A stretch of 64,000 bases of DNA from Pardosa pseudoannulata (GCA_032207245.1 CM063502.1:45354691-45418690); one strand, 5' to 3'; positions 19,961 to 37,755 are shown, numbered from the stretch's first letter. Made by a program: numbers and translations. Notes: generated by a model not told the origin, from the sequence alone.

Positions 19961-21074
19961 TTGTTTTAACAAAAAGAGTTGAGCTTTATATAAAACAGAA
20001 CACACCTTTCAAATTCAAACATAAATTCCTTCACGTACTACTTCTGTCAGTTACGGAATATTTATTAGGTTAGTCAAAAGAATTAGGGAAGTAATATAAA
20101 GCGATATTAAAAACCGTGAAAAATTATATTTTGGAATTATTATAACTGATTCAAGAATGATAATGGAGGTTGATGTAAATGGGAATTTGCACATTTCTGT
20201 GCATGCATTTCTTTCTAATGGGATATTCAAAATAGCTTTTAGAATTTTAAATATAATAAAAGTGGACTACTCTATTTTATTTAAGTTTCTATAGTCAAGT
20301 TCGGAAGAAAATCAAAAATATCTATTAACTGGATTCCTTAAATATATGTATTTTGAAATAATTCTAGTTGTATGCTTTTGAAATTAAAATATCTGTTAAC
20401 TCGAATATGATTTTAAATCGTATGATGTAAAATTCATGTAAGTGGGAAATAAAAAATAATTGTTTAAGTTAAACTTTTAAAGCGTTTTATTTGATAATCA
20501 CCGTAATAACCGTATTTACACGCACTTAATGTGTATTTTTATTTTACAAGAAATATATGGGAAATTTTATACGTGATGTATAACGTACACCTAAATTTTG
20601 ACATACAAGTGAGTTATCGGTCGTCTTAAGTCATTCTGGGATTTTGGTCAACTCAGACCACCGTTTTTACTAAAACTAAAGCCCTCGTACATCACACTTG
20701 TTATAAGGAGTAGGACGAAAAGAGGTCATAGGAAAGGCATAAAGGCAAAAGGCATAGGAAAGGTCGTATTTTCTATACCCCTCATGAATGTATAATAAAC
20801 TAATGTTGTGTGACCATGTGAGAGTAGACCGCCAAGAGCTGTGTATTTACTTTAGCATTCAGGTTGAAAATAGTGCATTATGCAACAAAATATGAGAACC
20901 GTATTGAGTAGAAAAATCATAATAATTAGCGTCGGTAGCATGGTTATTAAGAAATATTGATGTGGAAATACTTCTATTGCTTTGAACTGTAAAAGACTTT
21001 TGTCAATGAAGAAGACGACTCACAGAACTATAAAGATGAGTAAGAAGGGAATTTTGGTATAACAACACAATCGG
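19959..21074. other. Non-coding DNA
   Basis: No gene recognised. Near 20.72-20.76 kb a short internal duplication is built on AGGCATAGGAAAGG / AAAGGCATAAAGGC. The last few hundred bases may be diverged 5' sequence of the non-LTR fragment that follows, but I could not align them with the longer copy at 63.3 kb. Confidence 0.5.
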
Positions 21075-21444
21075 CCATTCTCTTTTTACAAAACTAAACT
21101 GTTTGATTTTTCCTACTCCAAAAAATGCTTAAACAAGATAGGATAAAAGGCATATGAAATAATCAAAAGAGCAGGATGTTTCTGTGGTAGGAGAGATCTG
21201 TTCCCAGTTTTCCAAGAAAGGAAGCACTAGCTCTCTTCAGAAGTCTAACAACACATAACTGTTTAAGAGATCACCTCAGTCAACACCAGAATTGGAGTGG
21301 TTGGTTGTATTTTATGTGATTCCAAACAGCCTATGATTTGGAAACTTTCCTTTTATAAGGTTTCTGTTATATAGTGCTGGAGAGCTAAAAAACTAGTCGC
21401 TTAAGCTCCAATGTTCGATATTTCTAAAAAAAAATTAAATATTT
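21075..21444 (+). mobile_element. 3' end of a non-LTR retrotransposon (5'-truncated copy 1)
   Basis: This stretch matches the last 370 bases or so of the element at 63.3-64.0 kb in order. Shared blocks include CAGTTTTCC(A/G)AGAAAG, the segment encoding an LT-x-H-x-CL-x-DHL-like motif, a CCTATGA block, and a terminal ATTTCTAAAA followed by an A-rich tail. That protein motif and the Cys/His-rich tail after it are what follows the RNase H domain in Jockey- and R1-like LINEs. Stops and frameshifts break every frame here. The element is dead on arrival, as expected from incomplete reverse transcription. The 5' border is uncertain because similarity fades into AT-rich DNA. Confidence 0.8.
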
Positions 21445-22509
21445 TTTACCTTTTAATTTTCTAAGTTGAATACCTGTCTTTATTTGTATAATTAATGATT
21501 AGAGGAATGAGTAAAAATTATTTCTTATTTAATGCCCACCTTGTTTCTTTTCTCTAATATTTTTTTAAATGCGTGTTTTACTCAAATAAATACCTTAATT
21601 GAAGCTGTATTACTTGGTAAATTTTTAAGTGTATATTACTTATATGATAAACACTATTAAAAGTGTTAGACTAAATTTTAAAAGTGAGGATATTTTATTC
21701 AATCACACAAGCCCTTATAATTGTCTAATATACACAGATGCAAAAAGATGGGATCACCTCTAAAATGAGAGAAAGAAATAAGAGGGTAGAGGGTGAAAGC
21801 CCCTCATTTCTATTAATTATAGATTGCATTTGACTTTGGACTCATAAATATCAACCATTTATATCAGTCCCAAGGTTACATAGCTATTCCTCCTGCATAA
21901 TACTAACTAAATGAGAAAATAGACATTGAATGTAGTAACATACTATCTAATTATCCAGATCTATCGACATCTGCGGACAGAGACAGCCACTGATGTGTTG
22001 TAGTTAATCTTGTACAATTCTAGCATTGGAAATGAGCGCGTAATTGTCTCAAACAGATTAAAACTTGAAAAAATGTATTTTGCACAATAGGGTTAAAATG
22101 TTAACACAAAATGGTGGCATAAATAGCAGTTGTAACCAGTACATGCCAGACAATAAGCGGGTCTAGACAAGAGTGCGACGTCATTCATGACATCTAGTAA
22201 TCACTTTTTAAGTTTAAGGGAGACAGTGAACAAACATACTAGATTTGTTCCGATTTTATTGAATCTCAAACACGTTATTTTATCGGGGTTATTAATGAAC
22301 AGATTGTGTAACCAGAAGACATTCTACCATTATTGTGAGACCACCCTTTTATGGCCTACACCTTTTCAAGGCATGTGTTACGTTAAAATTGTGTTATTAA
22401 TGACTTTGAAACAGCCGATTTATTGCATGCAGTTAACGGTTTATATATAGTTTTTGATAAAAAACAACACGTTCCTGTAAATATGTTTTGTTTAATTATA
22501 TATTTATAC
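21445..22509. other. Non-coding DNA
   Basis: Nothing secure. TATACACAGATGC near 21.73 kb resembles the start of an RNase H domain (Y-T-D-A) but has no supporting downstream motif. An 87-codon frame at 22187-22450 has no recognisable domain. Confidence 0.5.
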
Positions 22510-24815
<2,306 letters not shown>

Positions 24816-24872
<57 letters not shown>

Positions 24873-24883
24873 CTGTGTGTGTA
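24816..24883. repeat. Compound (AT)n(GT)n microsatellite
   Basis: About 28 bases of TA followed by about 40 bases of GT with one C interruption. Confidence 0.97.
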
Positions 24884-24962
24884 ACACCGCGAAAATTTAT
24901 CCACCGGTCACAATAGATTAAGCCACTTATATTTACTTGCATAGGCTTTCTGTGCAAAGAGA

Positions 24963-25727
<765 letters not shown>

Positions 25728-25841
25728 CCCCTATCTCAAGCAGAAATCATAAACCATGTAAATTGATACCACATTAAAGGCAGAAACATTACTTTTAATT
25801 GTAAAAATTCCTTTTGTGATTTCTTCGCAAGAAAAATGATA
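25728..25841 (+). repeat. Dispersed ~113-bp repeat, copy 1
   Basis: It shares about 113 bases with 28061-28173 in the same orientation, from CCCTATCTCAAGCAGAAA to TTTCTTCGCAAGAAAAATGA, at roughly 90 percent identity by eye. A TATAGAGATT block follows in both copies, with an insertion in the second. No boxes or coding frame are seen, so it is probably part of an unnamed interspersed element. Confidence 0.9.
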
Positions 25842-28060
25842 AACGTTAATATTTATAGAGATTGCAAAAACGAGTATTGTAAGTAAACCATATCGTACGT
25901 TTTTAATGTATTTTTAAGGTAATTACCACATGTAACATAGATATAAATATGAAAAATCTTTTAGATATTTTGTTTCATTTTAGAGCTACAGAAATGTATT
26001 TTGTATGTATTGCATATATTAATAAAACATTATGCATATAATGTATTTTCATTAACTCTGCATTATGCATATAATGTGTTTTCATTCTACAATGCATTAC
26101 AGTTTGATATTTACTGTCTAGGAATCTTGTTATTGTGTAATGATATATCCAAGCTATAAGTTAAGCATATCTATAAAAAAATCGTTAATATTTTTTAAAG
26201 CCAATTTCATACTCCTTCAATTTTTATTACAACTATGTATAGGTATTAGCAGTACAATAATATTGATTTAAAATTGGTCTCAGCTTAACTTAGAGCTTGT
26301 TTGTTACTCTCAGAAATAGTATTTACTGCAACTAAAACAGTGCCTGCGTAAATCTTTTTGTTTTAAATGAAAAAGATGCTTTTTAGAAACCATCATTAAA
26401 ATATTGCCTTTACAACGAAACACTATATTTTTATTGCTGATATCTCATGCGTAATTTTATATTCAAATATTTAACATTTCATGAGTATGAATAGTGTTCA
26501 GCAAAATGTACATTAAGTTATAGATTTCATGCAATTTATCTGTTTTGTAGCAGAAACACTATAAATATAACTTTAGAACAGAAAGTACAGATGTTTTATT
26601 CTATTTTAGATGGTATTTTAAAATGAAAACACTATTTCTCAACAGAAGAGGAATAACGTAAAAGAAACGTGAAATTTCATGCTGATCAGATATTTCAGTA
26701 TTTTTCTTCTTCTCTTTTTTACGCATATTCAAAGCACAAGAAGATATATAGAGCAGTTTAGTTAAATATAATACATAAAAGCTGCACGTCCATATTGAAT
26801 ATATAGTTATACAAAATATATTGAAAATTTTTCTTCAAATGTTAAAATAAAAGTAAAATATTGAAGGATTTTTACCTATATTTATAGTAATTTTATATTG
26901 ATTCTATAAAATTTGATGAGAATGTAAATGTAATTTTCATTCATGTATTTCAAAAACTGAAGGAAGTTTCTTTAACTAAATTTCTCTTTTTAGAAATATT
27001 TTATATTCAGTATTTCATAAAATTTTGAAAGTATTTATTTTATATTTATTTTTAAAAAATCATTTCCATTTTCTAAAAGTTTTTTTTTTTCGAACTAGCT
27101 TATTTTGTATTCATTTCAATCACTACAGTTAATTCAAAATATATATTTTTGTCTTAGTTTTTACAAATGTTAAGATATTTTATGTAAATTCGTTGATTCT
27201 TTTGCAAAACTGATAAGTGTGTAGTTTTGATGATAAAACTTTAGTGCCTTACAAAAAGGATATATTTCGAACATTTAAATAAGTAATGTTACGCAAATTA
27301 ATTATCAATGTATAATAATAATCATTTTTCCATTTATCATTGAAAATTTTTGTTTATATGAGAACATTTTTTCGTATGTATTCAGCTCTTTTCTATTCCC
27401 CGAACACTTAATTTTGATTTCTGTGTCTAAATCTTATCCCTAAAATGACCCTTAGTTTTCACTTGGAAAAATATATAACTACAGAAGCAATCCAATCGTG
27501 ATTACACTTTAATGCGACATAATATTAAAATCCTCTACATTATTCATTTTACCTTGTGTGATAGATATCTTTTAGAAACACAACTATATTCATTGTAATA
27601 TACTCAGACATCTATAGAAATCATCTTACTAACGAAATTTTCGTCTAGACCTTTTAAGTTTGCTCTCAGAGGAAAAGTTTATTGTGGTGGAAATAGAAGA
27701 TAGTCTAGTCGTCTGTTATCCAATTTAGATTCCTCTGGTAGAATTGAAAAATTCTGATTCTGATTTCTTCGAATGTACGAAGTTCAGAGAAATTTTTAAA
27801 AAATCTTGCTTAAGAAAATCAGTCAACCTAACACCATTTTAACTCTTGTAATAAATTTTCACAACTTTTCTGTTTGTAAACTTTCTTACTGCATATTTCA
27901 TAAAATGTTTCTGAAGAATTTTATATAAAGCTTCTTCTTCAATGTCTATTATTCTATTACTATCGTAATTACTTAAGTTTGCTGTAATTTTTTGTAACAT
28001 AATTAATTTTTCTTAAATTTTCAATATAATGTAGACAGTAACAGAAAAACAATTTAGCAT
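25842..28060. other. AT-rich non-coding DNA
   Basis: No gene seen. A 33-bp-spaced duplication of CATTATGCATATAATGT lies at 26028 and 26061. Confidence 0.6.
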
Positions 28061-28173
28061 CCCTATCTCAAGCAGAAAACATAAACAATGTAAACTGATA
28101 CCATATTAAAGGTAGAAACATTAGTTTTCATTGTAAAAATTCCTTTTGAGATTTCTTCGCAAGAAAAATGATA
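28061..28173 (+). repeat. Dispersed ~113-bp repeat, copy 2
   Basis: The second copy of the 25728-25841 repeat, same orientation, 2.3 kb away. Differences are mostly single substitutions. Confidence 0.9.
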
Positions 28174-30171
28174 TTTAAAATTGCTTTTTAAATTTATTTT
28201 ATAGAGATTTACACAATGATTTTTTTAAACATGAAGACAGTCATTAGCATCGCTTGTAATGTCAGATTTCTCGAAATCATGCAAAGCCATATGGAATGAT
28301 TAACATTGTGATCTTTGAAATTTCTTCTATTCTAGTTGTAGTAACAAGAGTGGTATTATCTCAATATAATGTCATCTTAATATGTTGAACTCAAAGAAAA
28401 TTTGTTACATTCACCAACATACTCGATTTGAGATTTGCTCTGTTATTTTCTGTTTTTCATCGCTTTTATTTAATTTCATTTGCATGTCAGTTGAAATTTT
28501 GGAATAAATTTTTCACTATTTTCCTGACTACTGACACTTCTGGAATTTTGTACATAGGTTCATTTCCGATGACAAACAATATTCAATCATAAAAATATAC
28601 ATTAAAAAATAAAAAAAACAGTTCAGTAAATGGAAAATATGCTCAGATTACTTGGGATTCCAACTGTAGATATTTTAAGGTCCTAACGCCATCTATTTGC
28701 TAGCGGCATAACTAAACACTCAAAACATATCAGAAGTGATTTGCCCAAATTTTAAATAATGACTCCTGATTTAAAAAAGAATACACATACATAAATTTTA
28801 TACTCTTGTTAGATTTTAAAGTTTTTTTAACACTTTTAAGTATTTTTTAACATTTTTTGGTATATTTGTGATTTTTCATATATATTTTAATTAAGTAGCA
28901 ATACATTGGTCCTTTATCTTGTTTTACATAGTGATAACGTATATTTTTGAATAGTAAAGCTTACTAACTGATTCAATCCTTTCACAGTGTATCTTTTTTG
29001 AAAATGTAAAGTATATACTTAATAATATATGATGTACAAAATTTCAAATGTCTGGTAATTGATTTAATATAAGTTGAATAAAATACGGATGTAAATTTAT
29101 TACAAAATTTGAGACTAAAAAATTCAAAATTCAAATAAATATGAATTTCTTTTTAATTTCTCTGTTATTTAATATTAAAACAATAAAAATGCCCTAAGAT
29201 ATAAATTAAAAAAAACAGCACAAGAAAGAAAAAGAATGTGAAACGCTCCTATGCGAAAATCGTAATGTGCCGATACATAGAAATTACGTAACGAAGTTCT
29301 ATAAGATAAGGACCAGTTTTTATGCTACTAAATATAAAAGCATGTGGTATAATTGGAATCAGTTTTAAAGTAACATATTTTCAATACTGATATAATTGTA
29401 TAGGGGAATAATTATATTAAAATTATGATATTTAATTGTTATATGTTGTTCAGTCGTATAACTCGACATAACAACAAGCCTTATCCTGAAGAAAATCCTT
29501 ACGCAGTTTCTTTGTATCAGCACATTACAATTTTCTGATGGGATCTTTTCACACAATTTCTTTTTCAAGATCAGTTTCAAAATGCATTTTTACATTTTAG
29601 TAAATTTTTATAATGTTTTAGTTAAATAACAGTGGTATTTTTTAAAAATATTTTTGATAAATATTTTATTTTCCCTTTAATTATAAGCGACTAGATTCTG
29701 AAGTCAATTGTATCAAGAATAAAGTTTCAACCCATATTATGAATATTTATTTAAAATTCAAGATGAAAAATTAAAAACAGAGTTCACTAATTTATTGAGT
29801 AAGAAAAAATAAGAAAATATTCCTTTAATCTATGATTTCACTTCACAATTGTTTCCTATAACCTACCCAGTCTACAATAAGATTTTGCATTTACTCAAGG
29901 GCATGAATTACCTTTACTCTTAATTCTTATATCATATGCGTTTATTTAGGGAAGCCATGTTTTTAGCACATATACGCCTATATAAAAATAAATTATACTT
30001 AATTTTATTAAATTTCTGAAAGAAGTACTCATTGTATTCTTAATTTTAATTGAAGCTTTTGCTGATAATAACGCTTCCATATTATTCTTCCATTGTTTCA
30101 TCTGGCGTCATCTTTTAGCTATTCGATATTTCCTAGAACAAAGACATTTTCCCCTTTAGCATGCATTTCAG

Positions 30172-30173
<2 letters not shown>
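28174..30173. other. AT-rich non-coding DNA
   Basis: Nothing recognised. A 71-codon minus-strand frame at 29365-29580 has no motif and is within chance length. Confidence 0.6.

Positions 30174-30246
<73 letters not shown>
30174..30246. repeat. (AT)n microsatellite
   Basis: About 73 bases of uninterrupted TA. Confidence 0.97.
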
Positions 30247-30248
<2 letters not shown>

Positions 30249-33200
30249 CTTCATATAAACACGTAAGCAAAATTTATTTTCCCATTATTAGAATAGAAAC
30301 TATAGACCAGACATATATATCTTACCTCATATAGAAATATATTAACGAAATATGAATGATAGAATAAACTGTGTTATGTTAAAAAGATCATATTAAACAA
30401 GTTATTACTTTTAATACGTATTGTCTGTGTTATACCCCTCGTTGCATTTTGGTTTTTACGTTTTATTATTTTATCGGTATTACTTTAAACACAATATTTC
30501 ATAGTTACTGATTCTCATTCTTTTATTACTAGATTTTTTAAGATTTATTACTGGAATTTATTACGTTTATTACAGGAATTGGTATGTTATATATTGATCT
30601 AAATTGTATTATTAATAATTTTCATAATTTAGTTTCTGCAATAAAGTACTTAAATTGACCAAAAGCCACATATATTTGATATTTTTCCAATAATTGTTCC
30701 TTTCACAATTTCTCAACATGGTAGTATGTTAAAGGATAATTTAATGTCAGGGACTAGGTTTGAGCTTTTATAGAAAATCAATACCTTTAGTAGACATGGG
30801 GAGGTAATTTGCAATACTGATGATATGTGTGTAGATACAATAATTTTACGTGTCAAAATTTAAGTAAACAAGTACATTTTTCAAAATAGGGTGAAATCTC
30901 ATTTACAAATTCGTCAAACATTCATTTCAAAATCAATGTATATAAATGTTATATTATTGATATATATTCAGATATTAAAAATCATACTATTAGTGAATGA
31001 AATTAAGATGAAAATTGAATAATTGTGTTTATAAATCAAAATATAATATGTTTACATTTAGATAATAGTGCTAGTTAAAAACTTATAAGTAGACTTGAAA
31101 AAATCTTACGTAAAGAAATATACTTTTCTAAGGATAAGCGTGCCAACAAGAGAGGCCTTCATATGTGGAAAGTTCTATTGTTTATAACTGTGTTTGTAAA
31201 TTATCTCTTCTGATAACGTAACAGGTATAAAGACCATAACATATAATACAGTGTTGTCGTGGTCGAACTTTTTGTTTTAAGTTATTAAATGTGTTAAGTT
31301 ATATGGATGATTATTTTACTGTTTAAATTTAGGTGAAAACTTGGCCTCGAGTGAAGAAAATTCATGCAGAACTTTGGATTAATTCTAAAAGTTGGAAACT
31401 ATGCAAAAAAGGTCTTAGGGTTTAAGAGGGGGGGGATTTCTCCTTAATTGTGTTGTTGAAAAAACAGTAGACTCATTTCATATGTTCCAACTAACTTTTA
31501 AACAAAGGATCAGACACTTATCAGATATTTTAGAAGCATTCTAAAATTGTATTAGTCCCAGGTGAAATATAGTAGTGGACAAATATATATCCAATCCCTA
31601 ATCTCAGTGACAGTACATAAGTATACAGTATACAGTATGATATAAATTTTGTAAAGGATCTTAAAATACCCCTGAAGGATTACGAAAAGAGATCAAACCG
31701 AAAGTGTTGTTGGGATCGCATTATACTAGGTGTTTCTAATAATTTTGCAAGAATGATTGAAAACGAAAATTGTTTCAAATATTTATTAAAATACTATTGA
31801 TATCTATACAGATTCAGAAATGAGTAAGAAACAATTTGAACTATTGCATGGTAAAACGGAAGTAGCAACTTTAAGGAGTCCCAGGACGCATAAATCTGTG
31901 AGAAGTAAAGAAATGGTAATGGAAAGTTCAGTTCATGAGTTATGGACCTCATTTTCTTTATTAGTACTCTCTCTTTCTCTGACAGAAACAAGCTACATTT
32001 ACTGTTTGAATTGCTGCTTTATCTAGAAAATGTTAGACAACGTTAAGCCTGATTTTTTCTACTCAAGTTTATGTTATTTGAACGTTTGTAAAGATTTGAA
32101 CGTTTATAAAGAAAACAGATTTATATCAAACTATTTTCAACTGCTTCATTTAAATATCAATCAAATAAATTTTAATATAACAATAAAAAGAGTATTAAAT
32201 GCTTGGTTATAATAGCATACGCATAGACAATTGTATATTGTTACTTATGAATTATTTAATTTCACTAATCGTTAAATTTGCTATGCAAATTATAAATATA
32301 TATTTTTATCTTAAAATGATACCAAGTACCCAAAGTCCTTTAATCAAAGAAGAAAAGAGTCTAAACATTGAAATCTGACAGTTATGTGTTAGCTCACTAA
32401 TTTCGTGTACTTTATTAAGATTTACATACCTAATTATAACATACTGCATTTCTTTCTTTTGCACAGTAACTGAAAAACATATTATTGTAAATATTATAGT
32501 AAAAACAAATTTGTTTTAAAATATTTTTATTCTGTTTACATAAACAATTTTTTAATCAAATATAAGGGAGTAATAAAGTAGGATATCAACAGAAAAAGCA
32601 TTTTAAAATGACAAGGTACTTAATATTTTATGCAAGAGTCATCGTTTTAAAAAATGTAAGTTTAATATAGAGTACATGTATTGCATAGATTTATGTAAAT
32701 AAATTTTCGTGTAATATTATTACCATTTTTAGTCTTTTCATAAAAACTTTTCCATCTTAACAGCGATTATTTAAAATATTTCTTATATCTGCTTTTATAG
32801 CAACACAGTTGAAGTTAATATGTAAATTTTATATTCCATGCAATAATATATTTATATATGAATACGAGTTTTATATTATTTATACTGAATTATTCAAATG
32901 AAAATATTTTTTACAGGCGATATACACATTCTCCAAGAAAAAGAAATTTTCTTATTGATTAGTTTTACTCTTCTTTAATTTTACGCCTAGTGTAATACTA
33001 ACTAAATAATTTCCCTTATAGAACATAACTTTTTAGTTTCGTTTTCTGAATCAATCTTTTGATAATACTTTAATACTTAGAGATATGAAGATACGGTGTA
33101 TCTCTTTAGCAAGTTTCTCCTGAGAGAAATTTATTATGATAAATGCCTTCTAGTTTAATATTCAATGAAAAAGTCACATCTGACTGCAAACGGATTAATT

Positions 33201-33989
33201 CTATGCCCATATTTATGAAATATTTTCTTTGAATGCTTACAAACTTTAGTAGTTGAAAATTATTCAAAAACTATTGTGTACTAACTACCTGGTAGAGAAA
33301 AATCGATAGGAAGATGTGGAAAGAAAGAATCGATATTATCCAAAGAATTCTAGTATAAAGAATGAACATGGGCTTTCACTTGTAGGATATATTTTCGAAG
33401 TGTAAAGATAGTTTCCTTTTACTTATGTAAATTTTGGGGATAACAATATAAGTGAAAAGTAAGTAATCTTTTCCAAACATTTTGTGTAACAGACTTGTTT
33501 GAACTGACCACTTACAACTGGTTATTAATTTTCACTGATATTGTTACTGTTATAAAGGCCTTACAAGAATATAAGTTATATATCTATTGATAATTTTTAT
33601 TTTAATAATTTAAATTAGCAGTAATAGTTTCATTATAGCAAATTTAACAAGCGGTTTAAACTCTGTTTTCATTCATTTCACACAATCCTTATATTTTTTC
33701 TCTTGATGTATTTGAGATTCAAACTTAAGACGAATGCTCTATTTAAATACGATTTTCACATTATATCTGTGTCATCAATGCGTCTACAGGATATTGTGTG
33801 CATAATAGTATATATAAAATAATCACTATCTATATTAAACTAAAACTCAAATCTACACCAAGTCACTCGAGTTCAACCTCAGGGTCAAATTCGTACAAAA
33901 TGTTTAAACTGAAATATTTTATATGTACTGTTCCTTAATGGAACCATAAAACGTAAAAAACAAAAAAATTATCTTCTGAAAAAAGATTG
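30247..33989. other. AT-rich non-coding DNA
   Basis: No gene, SINE or transposon recognised. Frames of 60-68 codons at 31794-32212 on both strands overlap each other and have no motifs. Confidence 0.55.
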
Positions 33990-35480
33990 CACGTTTTAAA
34001 TTTTACATTTTTGGGTTAGAAACGCCCACACACTCAACATTTGATCAGTCAGTGGCTTCTGCTCTAGCATTGAGAAGGCTGCAACTATTGCCTTACTACG
34101 TCGGCTTTAGTGATGGTATATCACTAAGAAAACGGGTAAAAAAATTGACATGGAGGATGGTGAACTAAGAGATGTGAGACTATGTCTCATGATAGAAAAA
34201 CTTTCATCCAGCTCTTCGTGCCCCTCGGGCTAGTCAATATCGTTCATTCAATACGTCTAGGCAAATCTTCGTCAGCTGCTATGCAATTCTGAAGTAAATT
34301 TTCTACTACTCGGATGCATCGGAGATATACCTTAATTAACCCAAGTATTGGAGGGAAGTAGTGAAGTGATATTCTTTGGTTCCAGTATGTCGAAAGTAGT
34401 CACAACATCGGGTATAGGAGGTAAATCTTCATCTTAAGTCTTCCCGAGCACTGAAAACAAAAACGTTCTGCCCTTACTAGGTAATACCGGAGGGCACATT
34501 TCGTCCACTCTTAAGGTCTTTCTTTCGCCCATTATGATAAGATGGGTAGTGAATAGTATATCTTTTATTAATTTTTGAAGGGGAGAAGAAACAAACCCTA
34601 ATTTATCTTGTCCCATTTCGACAAAGAGTGGCAATTCCTCTCGGTTGGGGGGAGAAGGTTGATCAGTACAACCCATCCACGTCAAGCAGCCACCCTCAGG
34701 GTGATTGTGACTGCCAATTTGATATGCATTATTGAGGTATCCGCTAATAGTGGAGTCGAATAAATACTCGAATAAAGGAGTCGAGAAAAATACTTCGGGA
34801 AGGAACCTATGTCGCTGCAGAATGACTCTGAGCAGGAGGAAGGTCTCTTAGATGTAGAAAAGATGAAATTCAAATCTATCCCCCCAGGTTTGGGTCAAAC
34901 GTATTTGCCATTCCTTGGGATGATAACAGATTTTGACATGATGTGCCTAATCCTCACCGTATATGCAAGTGAAAGGGGATATCTTCCTCTATTGGTGTAT
35001 GCTGGAATTGAACAAGTAAATTTCTCTTAATGCCTCGGAAGTGTGGTTATGATAGTCTCTGATTGGTAGAAACCTTAGAGCTCTTGGGTTTATTGGACAA
35101 TGGATTTTTCTTTCTTTTTCTTCAACCAATAGCTAGTAAACGAGTATTAAAAATCTTAGTTGCCACCTCATTTAGGATTTACATTTCTTCAGGTTAGTTC
35201 GATAAATATGGTGTTTTATCTTTCTTTAGAGCAAATTTCCGTTTGTTTCCCCAAATAAGATTTCCTTCTACACACTGCTCAATGGCTCGTGTGGGTGGGA
35301 ATAACCATTGCACCATTTATGTGGATTGGTTCTTTCTTTTGCTAGGGTAGCTGCGGTATCTTTGAGAACTATGCGCTCAATGATTGGTGTCGGAGTAGAT
35401 CTCCTTCGACTCTTGCCTATATGGAGTTACAGTGAGTACAACATTCATGTCAGAAACAGGAGGCTAGGGCAGTATATCCT
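33990..35480. other. GC-richer unidentified segment with broken open frames
   Basis: About 1.5 kb with clearly more G and C than its neighbours. On the minus strand an 83-codon frame (34434-34685) is followed, after one stop in the same frame, by about 34 more open codons down to 34335, including an ordinary-looking D-E-D-L-P-P-I-P-D start. Upstream it continues only with a frame change. On the plus strand there is a 73-codon frame at 34809-35030. The pattern suits a decayed coding repeat such as an old transposon or retroelement, or a pseudogene. I recognise no catalytic motif, so I assign no family. Confidence 0.4.
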
Positions 35481-37755
35481 CTGAGACACTATCATAGACA
35501 CTGCTTGAATGTTTTAAGATATTACGATCAATTTAAAATATTCTCTGCTGTATAATGCGTAGTGAAAGTCTTAAAATTTCGCCTAATGGTATTAGTTATA
35601 TATTGTTTATGAACAATAGAAGGACCTACACAATCACTCTATACAAAAAAATACGAAAAAGATATAAAAATTACAATGTTTACTTGATGCGATCTAATTA
35701 AGTTCTGATAAATTATTTAAATGGTTTGAATTAATGTTTTCAAATCATTTGAAACACTAAAGTAGCATTATTTAATGTGTTCTTAATTAAGATATTTTGT
35801 TACTGTTGGTATTAATTTTTAAATTAAAATTTTCATTATGGATACAGTCATTTCGATTTTAATAAATTTTCTATTTCTTTTTACTGAATTAATATTATGT
35901 AAAATCATTTACCTCCAGTTATTATGTGTTTAATAGTAATAAAGTTTATTCATTTACTATCAAATATAGATAGTGAGTTGTGGAGCAAGAGCGTTATTTG
36001 GAGATATAATTTCTATTTTAATATTTACTGCCAAATGTGGAATATGATTCAAAAACCATAAACCACATGAGTACTGAAATTTTCTTTTTTTATTTTAAAA
36101 AGGTGAAATAATAGTTTGGATTTCTTTCTTTAACTCTTCCTGCCAAAAAGGGAAAGCATTTTAAAAACCTTTTAGTAGTTACCCTATGGTGGTAGGGTGA
36201 ATGCATTATTTCTACTCACTCTAAATCAAACAGATAATAACTTTTAGAATATTAGAGAAACTGTGCTGTTAAAAGAACAAAATTTAATGAAGGCAATGGA
36301 AAATAATTGTTAACGTAACATAAATCGCTGATTTGTTACATCTAATTAAAGACGCGACTTCCTCAATTTCAAACTAGATGAAATGATAATAAAAGTCATA
36401 TCTACAATTATTTATCAATATATTTAAAGAAATATTCAGCAGTTCATAAATACTTCCAGACACTAATGTGCTTGAATACCTGATAAAATGTAAATTTTTC
36501 TAGAAGTTCATTTCTATAGAAAATTTCAATATTTAATCAACGTATAAAAACCATAATATGATATTGAAAAAAAATAAGGAATAATTTGTAACAAAACAAA
36601 CGGCAAAGAAACTATAAATATTCATAGAAAATATTTTTTATGAATCTGTGAATATCAATAAAAATTATTTACATATCTTTAGAATATCCCATTTTATTAT
36701 TCACTATTGTTTTATTTTATATTTTTAAGATTCAATTATTTATACTAATACTCCGAGACATATTAATGCTTAGTTTTTTCTGAAATAATAAAGTTACTTA
36801 AAATCTACTTCCTACTCTCTTGCTGATAATTGTAAGAATGTAAGAACCAGCGTGAGAATTTCTTTCCTCCAGGGAAAAATTTTTTGAGCCATTGTTTATA
36901 AGAGTCACGTAGAAAGACATTTTAGTGAATGATGAATGTAATGAAATTCTTACTTTTTTATCATCTTAACGTCTTGTAACCAGGCATTAAATATGTAGGA
37001 CATCCCTGAAGTTTCAGGAAATACTGCTGATTCCAATTTCTTTTCTCCTGCAATTACTATTTTTTATAACGTGAAGAAACCATGGTTTCCTTTTAGACTA
37101 TTTATAAATTCTTTTATTCATTCGAGTCTCATTTCAACAAATACATTATATTTAGTATGTAACAAATAAAAATGTTATATGACATCTAGTACCTACTCGT
37201 AATTTTATATTATTCCTAATACTATTCGAACGATAAATTTCATATTCTCATAGAAATACTTTTAAAAAATGTTTCAGGTTAATTATGCAGAAGTAATTAT
37301 TAAAATTCGACATGAAAATGAATGGAAAACTTAATAAAAATACGTATATTAAATTGATAAAAGTGTTCCTATATGTATTTATAGGAATATTTACTGAAAT
37401 TTTTTATACGGGATATTCCTTACATTTTGCTTTTTTTTTCAAATTTTGAATTAGATTTTTATTTATTTATTTAATATTAAATTAATTTTTTTCTTACTGA
37501 TAACAATTTGTCTTATATAAATATTAGGGTTCTTATATTTTCGATATTCCGACGAATAAACAAGATGACATATTTGCTATCATTATTGCCATTTTATATA
37601 CTATTTTTTGTATTTAGCTATTTTATTATATTTTTATTATCCATGCATTCTGTTTACTACATGTTCTTCTCGAGAATTTTAAGATTATGAAACAATGTCT
37701 TTCTGGCTCTAGAAAGCACATTAAACCCCCTACAAGATTTACTTTTTTTTATTCA
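35481..37755. other. AT-rich non-coding DNA
   Basis: Nothing recognised on either strand. Confidence 0.6.

Noticed and set aside
21730..21750. Possible start of an RNase H domain (Y-T-D-A)
   Set aside because: A four-residue match without the later Glu and Asp blocks is not enough, although a related retroelement end lies 300 bases upstream.
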